Positions 1 to 7,654 of a stretch of DNA of 11,710 bases are shown here, in pieces; within the stretch, counting starts at the first letter, position 1, and each line of letters starts with the position of its first letter. A program made the position numbers and the translations under genes. The notes under the pieces were generated by a model. The model was given only the letters and a program-made list of their open reading frames with translations. It was not told the origin of the DNA and searched no databases. Source of the DNA: Parachlamydiales bacterium (lineage in GTDB: Bacteria > Chlamydiota > Chlamydiia > Chlamydiales > Rhabdochlamydiaceae); assembly GCA_020050965.1 (NCBI GenBank), contig JAGVJV010000192.1, positions 1-11,710 of the forward strand, read 5' to 3'.

Positions 1-4
1 ATAT

Positions 5-2569
5 ATGGCAAAAAAGCTCATCATTGTCGAGTCTCCGACGAAAATCAAAACCCTGCAAAAATTTTTAGGCTCAGGCTATACCTTTGCCTCGTCGATCGGT
101 CACATCCGCGATCTCCCCCAGAAAGGATTTGGGATTGACGTCGAGAATGACTTTGAACCTGAGTATGCCGTACTTCCTGATAAAAAAGAAGTGATCGAAA
201 AGCTGAAGAAAGCGGCGAAAGAGGCCGATGAAGTGATCCTCTCTCCCGATCCCGATCGAGAAGGGGAAGCGATCGCTTGGCACATCGCCGCCATTTTGCC
301 TAAAGGGACCAAATTCAAGCGAGTCACCTTCAACGCCTTCACAAAAGATGTTGTCACCGAAGCACTCAAAAATCCAAGAGAAATCGACATCGCCCTCGTC
401 GATGCGCAACAAGCCCGTCGCCTGCTTGACCGGATCGTCGGTTACAAAATCTCTCCGATCTTAACCAGACGAGTGCAAGGCGCGCGCGATGGCGGCCTCT
501 CCGCCGGAAGAGTCCAGTCAGTTGCCTTGAAATTGGTCGTCGACCGGGAAAAAGAGATCAAAGCCTTTGTCCCTGTCGAATACTGGAATATCGGCGCCCT
601 GCTGCAGACAAAAAAAGATGAGCCCCCTTTCATCGCCAATCTCTATAGCGTCGACAATCTACGCGTTGAAAAAGTCCTCGAAGAGGGGAAAAAAGGGTTC
701 ACAATTCCCGATAAAACCACCGCTGATCAAGTGGTTGGCAAACTCAAAAAAGCCACCTATAAAATCGGCAGCATCGATAAGAAGGAGAAAAAACGGTATC
801 CCGTCCCCGCTTTCATCACCTCGACGTTGCAACAGGAAGCAAGCCGCCACTTTGGTTTCTCCGCTGCCCGCACCATGAACATCGCACAAGGACTCTACGA
901 AGGAATCGATCTGGGTAAAGAGGGTGCAGAAGGACTCATCACCTACATGCGTACCGACTCAGTGCGCGTCGAAATGGAAGCGATCAATGCCGCGCGCGGC
1001 TTTGTCAAAAAAACCTACGGCCAAGACTACTTACCCGAAAAGCCGAACTTCTACACGACGAAAAAAAGCACCCAAGATGCCCACGAAGCGATCCGTCCGA
1101 CCAACTTAAACCACCCGCCTGAATCGATCAAAAATCACCTAACGCTCGATCAATACAAACTCTATCTCTTGATCTGGCGCAGATTTATCGCCTCCCAGAT
1201 GACCCCCGCGATCTACGACACCGTCTCTTGCGATATTGAGACCGACCAAAATATTGTCCTGCGCGCCACTGGTTCAACCATCAAATTCCTTGGCTTCCTA
1301 GCCGCATATGAGGAAAAATTCGACCAAACCGAAACCGAAGAAGGAAAAAAAGAGGAGCAAGACAAACTGCTCCCCTTCCTTAGCGTCGGAGAGTCGCTCG
1401 TCCTCAAAAAAGTGAATAGTGAACAGGCCTTTACCCGTCCTCCGCCACGCTTCACCGAAGCCTCCCTCGTCAAAGAGCTCGAACGCTTAGGGATCGGCCG
1501 CCCATCGACCTATGCGGCGATCATGAATAAAATCCAAAGCCGCGACTACACCACCAAAGAGAAAGGGACACTCATCCCCACCGAATTGGGCATGGTGATC
1601 GCCCAGATGCTCGACACCAGTTTCCAAATGATCATGGACATTGGCTTTACCGCCGCGATGGAAGATGAACTTGAGCGGGTTGCCGAAAATCAGAAGAATT
1701 GGAAAGAGCTGATCCGCGAATTCTGGACCGCCTTCATCCCTTCAGTCGAAGCTGCCGAAAAGGATGCCTTCGTCCCCAAGGAAATGACCGATCTCGATTG
1801 CCCCAAATGCGGTAAAAAACTGCAAAAGATCTGGTCGCGCCGCAAATACTTCTACGGCTGCAGCGGCTATCCTGATTGCGATTTCACCGTCCCCATCGAA
1901 GCCCTCACCTTCAATAAAGAGGATTATGCGCCCAACTTCGACTGGGAGCAGAAATGTTCCAAGTGCGGAAGCGACATGCAACTGCGCTTTGGCAAATTTG
2001 GACCCTTCCTCGGCTGCAGCAAATACCCCGACTGCAATGGCATCGTCAACATCCCCAAGAAAGATGAGATCCCTCCCGAAGAGATGCCCACCTGCCCCGC
2101 AAAAGGTTGCGAAGGAAAAATGGTCGCCCGCCGTTCCCGCTTCGGCAAAGTCTTCTTCTCCTGTTCTAACTTTCCCGACTGCGACGTGATCGTCAACGAC
2201 CTAGACAAACTCGAAGAGAAATACCCCGATCATCCCAAAACCGCCTACGTGAAGAAGAAAGGCTTCAAGAAAAAGGGGGCGAAAGCAGCTAAGGTGGAGA
2301 AGAAGGGTAAAAAGAAGAAAACCACGAAGAAAAAATCGGGTCAACCCAAGAAAAAGCTCTCTAAGGAATTAGAAGCAATCACCGGCGAATCCGAACTCTC
2401 TCGTCCAGAAGCGGTCAAAAAGATGTGGGATTATATCAAAAAACACGACCTGCAAGATCCCAAAAACAAACGGATCATCAACCCTGACGCTAAACTTGCC
2501 AAAGTGATCGGCAAGAAACCGGTCGACATGATGAAGCTTTCTGGATTGCTGGGTGAACATCTTTCTTAG
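5..2569 (+). CDS. topA: DNA topoisomerase I (type IA) with C-terminal SWIB domain
   Basis: Relaxes negatively supercoiled DNA by cutting and passing one strand through a transient 5'-phosphotyrosine link. The 854-residue protein is full length. The N-terminal Toprim domain shows VESPTK with Glu9 and the acidic motif DPDREGE with Asp82, Asp84 and Glu86. The catalytic tyrosine is Tyr314 in LITYMRTDS. Three four-cysteine zinc ribbons follow: Cys599/602/619/625, Cys651/654/671/677 and Cys697/702/720/726. A very lysine-rich linker (about 749-786) leads to a SWIB/MDM2-like domain (about 784-854). SWIB is a chromatin-remodelling fold, and its fusion to TopA is known in Chlamydiae, which is a main reason for the taxonomic call. 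The ATG start fits the family N-terminus. Only 4 bases precede it, so its promoter and ribosome binding site lie off the contig. The 3' end overlaps the next gene by 17 bases, with no terminator between them. Confidence 0.97.
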   Translation: MAKKLIIVESPTKIKTLQKFLGSGYTFASSIGHIRDLPQKGFGIDVENDFEPEYAVLPDKKEVIEKLKKAAKEADEVILSPDPDREGEAIAWHIAAILPKGTKFKRVTFNAFTKDVVTEALKNPREIDIALVDAQQARRLLDRIVGYKISPILTRRVQGARDGGLSAGRVQSVALKLVVDREKEIKAFVPVEYWNIGALLQTKKDEPPFIANLYSVDNLRVEKVLEEGKKGFTIPDKTTADQVVGKLKKATYKIGSIDKKEKKRYPVPAFITSTLQQEASRHFGFSAARTMNIAQGLYEGIDLGKEGAEGLITYMRTDSVRVEMEAINAARGFVKKTYGQDYLPEKPNFYTTKKSTQDAHEAIRPTNLNHPPESIKNHLTLDQYKLYLLIWRRFIASQMTPAIYDTVSCDIETDQNIVLRATGSTIKFLGFLAAYEEKFDQTETEEGKKEEQDKLLPFLSVGESLVLKKVNSEQAFTRPPPRFTEASLVKELERLGIGRPSTYAAIMNKIQSRDYTTKEKGTLIPTELGMVIAQMLDTSFQMIMDIGFTAAMEDELERVAENQKNWKELIREFWTAFIPSVEAAEKDAFVPKEMTDLDCPKCGKKLQKIWSRRKYFYGCSGYPDCDFTVPIEALTFNKEDYAPNFDWEQKCSKCGSDMQLRFGKFGPFLGCSKYPDCNGIVNIPKKDEIPPEEMPTCPAKGCEGKMVARRSRFGKVFFSCSNFPDCDVIVNDLDKLEEKYPDHPKTAYVKKKGFKKKGAKAAKVEKKGKKKKTTKKKSGQPKKKLSKELEAITGESELSRPEAVKKMWDYIKKHDLQDPKNKRIINPDAKLAKVIGKKPVDMMKLSGLLGEHLS

Positions 2570-3440
2570 GAAATTGTTATTTTTTATCTTCTGCATGGGT
2601 ACTGCATCAGCACAAACAATATGGGAACGTGATCCATTAGAGGTCCGTGAAAAAATCAACCAAAACATCATGGCAATTGCAGGGGAAACAGCACATGTCG
2701 AATCTGTTATTGATTTAACAATCGATCCATCGACACCTATTCGGATCTATCGTCCAAGTGAAAATTGTCACCTACCTACAATTTTATTTATTCATGGCGG
2801 AGCTTGGGTTGCTGGAAATCTCGATACCCATGACAATTTGGCCCGCTTTCTCTGCTCAAAATCAGGAGCAGTAGTCATTTCTGTAGGATATCTGAATGCT
2901 CCCGAAGGGAAATTCCCCCTGCCTCTTGAACAATGCTACGAAGCGCTTCAATGGATAGAGCAAAATACGACTCCATCAGCAATCGCAGTTGTTGGAGATA
3001 GCGCAGGAGGAAATTTGGCCGCAGCTCTATGCATGATGACGCGTGATCGCAATGGCCCAAAGATCGATGCTCAAGTACTCATCAACCCTGCAACCGATTT
3101 GACCTATGGCACTGAGAAACAAAATGACCCTTTCGATATCTTGCGTTGGCAAGCCAAAATGTATCTATCCGATCCAAGCGATGCAACAAATGGCTACGTC
3201 TCTCCACTCGTTGCAAAGGATGTATGCGACCTTCCCCCTGCTCTCATCATTTTAGCCGAGCATGACCAACTGAAAGAAATGGGGCAGAAATATGCCGATC
3301 GATTGTCTGAAGCTGGCGTCCCCACCACCGTATATTGTCAGCAAGGTGTCGATCATTTGGCAGGCAATGGCGCTCGCGTGTCCCCCATAGCAAAAGAATC
3401 CATCGATGTTGCTGTGAGTTGGCTTAAAAATTCTTATTGA
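2553..3440 (+). CDS. Exported alpha/beta hydrolase (HSL-like esterase/lipase)
   Basis: A 295-residue serine hydrolase of the alpha/beta hydrolase fold-3 (hormone-sensitive-lipase-like) type, probably cleaving carboxyl esters; the substrate cannot be read from sequence. The oxyanion motif HGGAW is at 81-85, the nucleophile elbow GDSAGG at 148-153 with Ser150, and the likely acid and base are Asp238 (AEHDQL) and His268 (GVDHLAGN). The N-terminus looks like a Sec signal peptide: a basic start, a hydrophobic core LLFFIFCM, and an ASA cleavage site after residue 20, so the enzyme probably acts in the periplasm or beyond. The start is GTG inside the topA end, with only a weak upstream GGA. Starting at the in-frame ATG at 2595 would remove the signal peptide, and an in-frame TTG at 2574 is also possible. 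No separate promoter is visible, so it is probably read from topA. Confidence 0.88.
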   Translation: MNIFLRKLLFFIFCMGTASAQTIWERDPLEVREKINQNIMAIAGETAHVESVIDLTIDPSTPIRIYRPSENCHLPTILFIHGGAWVAGNLDTHDNLARFLCSKSGAVVISVGYLNAPEGKFPLPLEQCYEALQWIEQNTTPSAIAVVGDSAGGNLAAALCMMTRDRNGPKIDAQVLINPATDLTYGTEKQNDPFDILRWQAKMYLSDPSDATNGYVSPLVAKDVCDLPPALIILAEHDQLKEMGQKYADRLSEAGVPTTVYCQQGVDHLAGNGARVSPIAKESIDVAVSWLKNSY

Positions 3441-3450
3441 AATTTATTCT

Positions 3451-3482
3451 ATGATACCTCACCCTGAATCGAAGGGTATCAT
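3451..3482. repeat. Inverted repeat between hydrolase and small secreted protein genes
   Basis: Two perfect 8-base arms, ATGATACC (3451-3458) and GGTATCAT (3475-3482), extended by one T-G pair, flank a 14-base loop. No T-run follows on either strand, so this is not a standard intrinsic terminator. It lies 11 bases after the hydrolase stop and ends 21 bases before the next start. It could be a weak terminator, a transcript-stabilising hairpin or an operator; a -10-like TATGAT (3450-3455) overlaps the left arm but has no good -35 partner. Confidence 0.5.
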
Positions 3483-3493
3483 CCCTATTAAAT

Positions 3494-3497
3494 GGAG
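3494..3497 (+). promoter_or_regulatory. Ribosome binding site fixing the 3504 start
   Basis: GGAG lies 6 bases before the ATG at 3504. The in-frame ATG at 3492 overlaps this motif and has no such site of its own, so the downstream ATG is preferred. Confidence 0.75.
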
Positions 3498-3503
3498 AAT
3501 AAC

Positions 3504-3770
3504 ATGAAAAAATATGCACTCGTTTTATTTGGTACAATGACCTGTTTTCTAATGACAAATGCTTTCGCTGATTGCGGATGCGCTAAAAGAAAGAAAGTTG
3601 ACTCTACTACTGAAGAACTTGCCGCCGATACTACGCATGTAGCCAACGTCACTCCAGAGGTAATTGCACCAGTTGTCGAGACACCTGTCGTTGAGACCAT
3701 CGCTGTCGAAGACCAAATCCAAGTGCAAACCGAAGAAGTCGTAACAGCCGTTAATACTTCTGAAAATTAA
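3504..3770 (+). CDS. Small exported acidic Val/Thr/Glu-rich protein, unknown function
   Basis: I do not recognise this 88-residue protein. The first 22 residues form a convincing signal peptide: MKK, a hydrophobic core ALVLFGTMTCFLM, and an AFA cleavage site. The mature part begins DCGCAKRKK with a Cys-Gly-Cys pair (Cys24, Cys26) and a basic patch. It then becomes acidic and low in complexity, with a near-repeat PVVET-PVVET-IAVED around residues 56-70. No transmembrane segment or known domain follows. Residue 23 before the first mature cysteine is Asp, which argues against lipoprotein processing. The start at 3504 is chosen over 3492 because a well-spaced GGAG precedes it and because it begins the signal peptide directly. 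The gene stands alone between an inverted repeat and a strong terminator. Export is well supported; function is unknown. Confidence 0.72.
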   Translation: MKKYALVLFGTMTCFLMTNAFADCGCAKRKKVDSTTEELAADTTHVANVTPEVIAPVVETPVVETIAVEDQIQVQTEEVVTAVNTSEN

Positions 3771-3774
3771 TTTA

Positions 3775-3805
3775 TTGGGCCTCATCGTCTGTCGCTGAGG
3801 CCCAA
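3775..3805 (+). terminator. Strong stem-loop terminator after the small exported protein
   Basis: A perfect 10-base-pair GC-rich stem, TTGGGCCTCA (3775-3784) with TGAGGCCCAA (3796-3805), encloses an 11-base loop. It begins 4 bases after the stop codon. The sequence after it is moderately T-rich (AATAGTCCTTGTCTCTTT) rather than a clean T-run. Confidence 0.75.
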
Positions 3806-3812
3806 ATAGTCC

Positions 3813-3842
3813 TTGTCTCTTTCATGCCCTAGCCGATATACT
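3813..3842 (+). promoter_or_regulatory. Sigma-70-type promoter for the small membrane protein gene
   Basis: TTGTCT (3813-3818) and TATACT (3837-3842) are separated by 18 bases. They sit between the upstream terminator and the ATG at 3876, predicting a leader of roughly 25 bases. The same -10 hexamer, TATACT, appears before greA. Confidence 0.55.
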
Positions 3843-3865
3843 ATTCTTCCATCACAAATTTTTTT

Positions 3866-3870
3866 GGAGG
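3866..3870 (+). promoter_or_regulatory. Consensus ribosome binding site fixing the 3876 start
   Basis: GGAGG lies 5 bases before ATG 3876 and 8 before the adjacent ATG 3879. It rules out the longer in-frame reading from TTG 3813, which would begin on the promoter. Confidence 0.85.
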
Positions 3871-3875
3871 TTATT

Positions 3876-4220
3876 ATGATGGCACCAGCACACGCTGTTC
3901 AACGCGACAGTATGTTCATGACAGCTCTTCCCTATGGAGTAGCAACTTCAGCAATGGGGATCGTCGGCGCAATTACCGCAGTCTTTGCATCATCGACCGC
4001 GGCAATTATTATGGGAATCGCTTTAGGAATCCTTGGAAGTTATGGCTTTTTAGCCGTTCTTACTTGTGCGATTTCAAGCCGCCATTCTGATGAGTTTAGC
4101 CAAAATATTTGGAAACACATGGTCACTTTTGCCGGTGTTGCGGTCTCGCAAATCGTCCAATTTACTGTCCAAGTGGTCATTGCTGAAGGGATCGCCGCAA
4201 TGTGTCGCAAAAGACAATAA
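3876..4220 (+). CDS. Small hydrophobic membrane protein, candidate inclusion membrane (Inc-like) protein
   Basis: A 114-residue protein that I cannot assign to a named family. After a short polar N-terminus (1-17) come two long hydrophobic segments at about 18-38 and 42-66, separated by only a few residues (SSTA). A polar stretch with Ser/Arg/His/Asp (67-81) follows, then a third hydrophobic segment at about 82-108 and a basic tail CRKRQ. Two closely spaced membrane segments joined by a tight turn form the bilobed hydrophobic domain that marks chlamydial Inc proteins, which are delivered by type III secretion into the host vacuole membrane. The third segment is less typical, so an ordinary inner-membrane protein is equally possible. 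ATG 3876 is chosen for its GGAGG; ATG 3879 would differ by one residue. The gene has its own promoter and stands alone, facing the uvrB operon. Confidence 0.75.
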   Translation: MMAPAHAVQRDSMFMTALPYGVATSAMGIVGAITAVFASSTAAIIMGIALGILGSYGFLAVLTCAISSRHSDEFSQNIWKHMVTFAGVAVSQIVQFTVQVVIAEGIAAMCRKRQ

Positions 4221-4237
4221 TTATCTTCAAAAGGATA

Positions 4238-4283
4238 GGGAGATCAAAAAAATGACCTCCCGCCTTAGCAACATTTGGAGGCG
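4238..4283 (-). terminator. Candidate terminator of the thyX-permease-uvrB operon in the convergent gap
   Basis: The 204-base gap between the hydrophobic protein gene and uvrB holds no credible gene. Read on the minus strand, CCTCC (4277-4281) can pair with GGAGG (4256-4260), followed two bases after the adjoining T by seven T's (4246-4252). A second overlapping hairpin pairs 4254-4261 with 4238-4245, with one G-U pair in minus-strand RNA and a mismatch on the plus strand. The two structures compete, and the site is about 145 bases beyond the uvrB stop, so the call is tentative. Confidence 0.35.
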
Positions 4284-4424
4284 CTTTGAACCCGCCTATC
4301 GGCCAACTTTTGAGTGCTTTTCAGTAGAATTCTGACTACAAAAAGATTAAGGAAGAACTTGGTTGCAAGCGTATGTTCCAATTCGTGTTAACATGTATAT
4401 ATCTCGTAGTGAGTTTGCATATTT

Positions 4425-6419
4425 TTAAAGATCATCTTCAAGCAGTTCTAACTTCTGATACTGTTGCAGCTCATCGCGAAAATGGGCAGCATCTTCAAAG
4501 CGGAGCTCTTTCGCTGCACGTTTCATTTCAATTTCAAGCTCTCGGATCTTTTCGGAAACGTCGGCTTTACTGAGGTAGCTGGGCCCTTGGCCTTCAGCAG
4601 CGTGGGGGGTGACTTCAATTTCCCCAAACGTCTCAAGGAGGGTTTCCAATTTCGCCCGTTTGACCGATTGAGGGACGATCCCATGCTCAGTATTGTAAGC
4701 CTCTTGGACTTGCCGACGCTCTTTGGTAATTTCTATCGCACGCTGAATAGATCGGGTCATTTTGTCGGCGTACATGATGACTCGCCCATCCACATTGCGC
4801 GCGGCCCGTCCGCAGGTCTGGATAAGGGCTGTTTCGCTGCGCAGAAAGCCCTCTTTGTCGGCATCGAGAATGGCAACGAGTGAAACTTCTGGCAGATCGA
4901 GCCCTTCGCGGAGCAGGTTGATTCCTACGAGGACGTCGAAGAGCCCTTTGCGCAGATCACTTAGGATTTGGACCCGTTCGAGTGTGTCGATATCGGAGTG
5001 GAGGTACTTGGCTTTGACTCCAATTTCGGTCAGATATTGGGTCAGATCTTCGGCTAGTTTTTTGGTGAGAACAGTGACGAGGACTCTTCTGTGCTTTTCT
5101 GTCTCGACTCGGATCTCTTCTAGGCAATCGTCGACTTGATTTGTCGCGGGTTTGATGGTGATGTGGGGGTCGAGCAAGCCGGTCGGGCGGATGATCTGCT
5201 GGATGATCTCGCCGTGGGCTTCTTGGACTTCCCAGGGGCTGGGAGTCGCCGAGACGTAGATCACTTGGTGGAACCGCTGATAAAACTCTTCAAATTTAAG
5301 AGGGCGGTTGTCGTAGGCCGATGGGAGGCGAAAGCCAAATTCGACTAGGGAATCTTTTCGGGCCCGGTCGCCGTTGTACATAGCGTGCACTTGGGGAAGG
5401 CTCTGGTGCGATTCGTCGACGAATAGGAGGAAATTCTTGGGGAAGTAATCGAGCAGGCAGGGAGGGGGATCGCCAGGATTTCTTCCGGAGAAGTGGCGGG
5501 AATAGTTCTCAATCCCTTTACAAAAGCCTATCTCGCGCATCATTTCTAAGTCGTAGGTGGTCCGCTCTCGGATGCGCTGCTCTTCGATGAGTTTTTGATG
5601 CTCATTAAAGTAAGCGATGCGTCCCTTTAGCTCTTCTCTAATCGTCTCAACGGCATGGAGCCTTACTCCTTCAGGGGTCACGTGGTGCGATCCAGGGAAA
5701 ATGGCGATCTTATCGAGACGATCGAGCACTTTACCGGTCAGCGGATCAATCGAGCTGATCCTGTCTATCTCATCGCCAAAAAATTCGATGCGGTAGGCTA
5801 ACTTTTCTTCATAGGCCGGCATCACTTCAAGCACGTCGCCGCGCGCTCGGAAGGTGGCCCTCGCTAGGTCAAAATCGTTGCGTTTATAGTGCATTTCAAC
5901 TAGGTGGAGCAGCACTTCGTCGCGCCGCTGCTGCTGCCCCACTTCGATTTTGAGCTGCATCTTGCTGTAGTACTCCGGCAGACCGAGGCCGTAAATGCAC
6001 GAGACTGAGGCGACAATCACCACATCTTCCCGCTCAATGAGGGAACGGGTGGCAGAGAGGCGCATCCGGTCGATCTGATCATTGATCGCCAGATCTTTCT
6101 CGATGTAAGTGTCGGTGCGGGGCAGATAGGCTTCTGGCTGGTAGTAGTCGTAGTAAGAGACAAAGTACTCGACGGCGTTGTGAGGGAAGAAGGTCTTAAA
6201 CTCTTGGTAAAGCTGGGCAGCTAGAGTCTTATTATGGGCTAAGATCAGGGCGGGCCGCTTGACCTGCGCGATCACGTTGGCCATCGTGAAAGTTTTTCCT
6301 GAACCGGTGATCCCGAGCAAAACCTGCGATTTTTTCTCTGAGCGCACGCCATCGACTAGCTTTTTTATCGCTTGGGGCTGATCGCCGCAGGGTTGAAATT
6401 CGGTAACTAGCTCAAACAT
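4425..6419 (-). CDS. uvrB: Excinuclease ABC subunit B (UvrB)
   Basis: The damage-verifying helicase-like subunit of nucleotide excision repair. It receives the lesion from UvrA and recruits UvrC for incision. The 664-residue protein is full length. Walker A is GITGSGKT at 36-43; the Tyr-rich beta-hairpin SYYDYYQPEAYLP that inserts between the strands is at 88-100; the DESH box is at 335-338; YVSATPSPWE begins at 388; helicase motif VI, QTCGRAARN, is at 534-542. The C-terminal UVR motif that contacts UvrC occupies about 622-660. It is the last gene of the minus-strand operon. Its ATG comes two bases after the permease stop (TAA-CG-ATG), and no Shine-Dalgarno sequence is visible upstream, which suggests translational coupling. 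All motifs are intact. Confidence 0.98.
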   Translation of the reverse strand: MFELVTEFQPCGDQPQAIKKLVDGVRSEKKSQVLLGITGSGKTFTMANVIAQVKRPALILAHNKTLAAQLYQEFKTFFPHNAVEYFVSYYDYYQPEAYLPRTDTYIEKDLAINDQIDRMRLSATRSLIEREDVVIVASVSCIYGLGLPEYYSKMQLKIEVGQQQRRDEVLLHLVEMHYKRNDFDLARATFRARGDVLEVMPAYEEKLAYRIEFFGDEIDRISSIDPLTGKVLDRLDKIAIFPGSHHVTPEGVRLHAVETIREELKGRIAYFNEHQKLIEEQRIRERTTYDLEMMREIGFCKGIENYSRHFSGRNPGDPPPCLLDYFPKNFLLFVDESHQSLPQVHAMYNGDRARKDSLVEFGFRLPSAYDNRPLKFEEFYQRFHQVIYVSATPSPWEVQEAHGEIIQQIIRPTGLLDPHITIKPATNQVDDCLEEIRVETEKHRRVLVTVLTKKLAEDLTQYLTEIGVKAKYLHSDIDTLERVQILSDLRKGLFDVLVGINLLREGLDLPEVSLVAILDADKEGFLRSETALIQTCGRAARNVDGRVIMYADKMTRSIQRAIEITKERRQVQEAYNTEHGIVPQSVKRAKLETLLETFGEIEVTPHAAEGQGPSYLSKADVSEKIRELEIEMKRAAKELRFEDAAHFRDELQQYQKLELLEDDL

Positions 6420-6421
6420 CG

Positions 6422-7654
6422 TTAAAATTTGGGTAAATAGGGGGCATTAAACATATGGGAGAGCTGGAAGAAGATGATGAAGAGGGCAACCAGGAAGATG
6501 ACGACTAAGAGGGGCTTGCCGCCTGCCACCCGATAGCTGGAGACCGCCTTTTTCTTGTATCTGCCTCTCCAGATCATCAGGACCGGCATAATTCCAAAGA
6601 GGAGGACGGTGCAAATACCGCCTGCGAAGTTAAGCGCCTCCAAAAAGATATTAGGGAAGAGGATAGCCAGCAATAAAGGAGGGAGCAGAGTGAGGACCAC
6701 GAGCCCAAATTCCTCATGCTTTTTATTTTTATAGTTGAGCTTTAACCCATCGGCCAAGAAATGTGTATGGCTGAGAGACTGGGCGAGAAAGGAGGTTAAA
6801 ATAGCAAAAAAGGCCAGGAGTGTGGCGAAATAGCTCACCCAATTAGTCTTCAATACTCCAACGAGGGATTGCGAGGCCTCTCCTCCTTGTTTGAGCGTGG
6901 CTAAAATCCCCGATTCTCCCTCATAGGGGACAATCCCGAGGACGATGATCTGCCAAATCAAATAAACTGCTAAGGTAAAAAGTCCTCCCAAAATAATGCT
7001 TGTGCGCACTTTTTTAAGATCGCGGTGGAAATAGTTGCTCAAACTGGGGACCATATTGTGAAATCCAAAGGAGATCACTAAAATGGGAAGAGCGAAAAGG
7101 GCATATTGGGGGACAGAGCGATCCAGGAGCTTTGGCTGAATATGCTTAACACCGAGGAAGACTAGTCCAATAAAAACGGCGATCTTGCCGATCATCAAGA
7201 ACCGATTCCACATGTCGACTGGGTGGGTCCCTAGATAGACCACCCAGCCAAATAAAATCACAAAGAAAAGGCTGCCTGCCCAACTCGGGAAGCTAATCGC
7301 AAAATATTCTTTTAGGTTTGTTGACACCAAACCTCCAATTCCGGCGACATAGGCGACAAGGACTGAATAGAAGAGAAACAGGTAGAGGATCCAGCAGGCG
7401 ATCTTTCCAGCTTTTCCTAAAGAGTGTTCAACCATCGAGAGTAAATTGACCTTTTTCGAGAACCAGCCATTCGATTCGACCAGGAGCAGTCCAGTCAATG
7501 TCATGAAGATCCAAATGCCAAAAAAAGCGATGAGCGAAGGATAAAAACCAGACAGTCCAGTCATGATCGGCAAGCCAAGCATTCCCGCGCCGATGCAGCT
7601 TCCTGCCAAAAGTAGCATTCCGCCCAGGATTGTCCCCTGTTTCTTATCAGACAT
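6422..7654 (-). CDS. tyrP: Aromatic amino acid permease, HAAAP family (TyrP-like)
   Basis: An inner-membrane proton-coupled amino acid importer of the HAAAP family (TyrP/Mtr/TnaB), probably carrying tyrosine or tryptophan from host to cell; Chlamydia encodes related TyrP proteins. The 410-residue protein has about eleven hydrophobic segments, at roughly 9-30, 40-60, 88-112, 125-145, 152-170, 185-205, 218-240, 272-292, 315-335, 338-360 and 381-398. The broken-helix motif GSCIGAGMLGLP (18-29) and FGFHNMVPSLSNY (196-208) are typical of the family. The ATG lies inside the end of thyX (8-base overlap, ATGTCTGA) and is preceded by AGGAA. The exact amino acid carried cannot be read from sequence, so the tyrP name is provisional. 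Confidence 0.87.
   Translation of the reverse strand: MSDKKQGTILGGMLLLAGSCIGAGMLGLPIMTGLSGFYPSLIAFFGIWIFMTLTGLLLVESNGWFSKKVNLLSMVEHSLGKAGKIACWILYLFLFYSVLVAYVAGIGGLVSTNLKEYFAISFPSWAGSLFFVILFGWVVYLGTHPVDMWNRFLMIGKIAVFIGLVFLGVKHIQPKLLDRSVPQYALFALPILVISFGFHNMVPSLSNYFHRDLKKVRTSIILGGLFTLAVYLIWQIIVLGIVPYEGESGILATLKQGGEASQSLVGVLKTNWVSYFATLLAFFAILTSFLAQSLSHTHFLADGLKLNYKNKKHEEFGLVVLTLLPPLLLAILFPNIFLEALNFAGGICTVLLFGIMPVLMIWRGRYKKKAVSSYRVAGGKPLLVVIFLVALFIIFFQLSHMFNAPYLPKF

Noticed and set aside
3567..3581. Lipobox in the small exported protein
   Set aside because: The residue before the first mature cysteine is Asp, which breaks the Gly/Ala/Ser requirement; AFA is a normal signal peptidase I site.
3813..3875. 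N-terminal extension of the hydrophobic protein from a TTG codon
   Set aside because: The TTG is part of the -35 hexamer of the likely promoter, and a perfect GGAGG sits before the ATG at 3876.
4275..4300. tRNA-like T-arm (GGGTTCAAAG on the minus strand)
   Set aside because: The flanking bases do not form a 5-bp T-stem, and no anticodon or acceptor stem can be built around it.
4066..4335. 89-codon plus-strand frame running from the hydrophobic protein gene into the convergent gap
   Set aside because: It starts inside the hydrophobic gene in another frame, lacks a ribosome binding site, and its tail is only the untranslated gap.
4373..4573. 66-codon plus-strand frame overlapping the end of uvrB
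   Set aside because: There is no ribosome binding site, and more than half of it is antisense to the conserved uvrB UVR motif.
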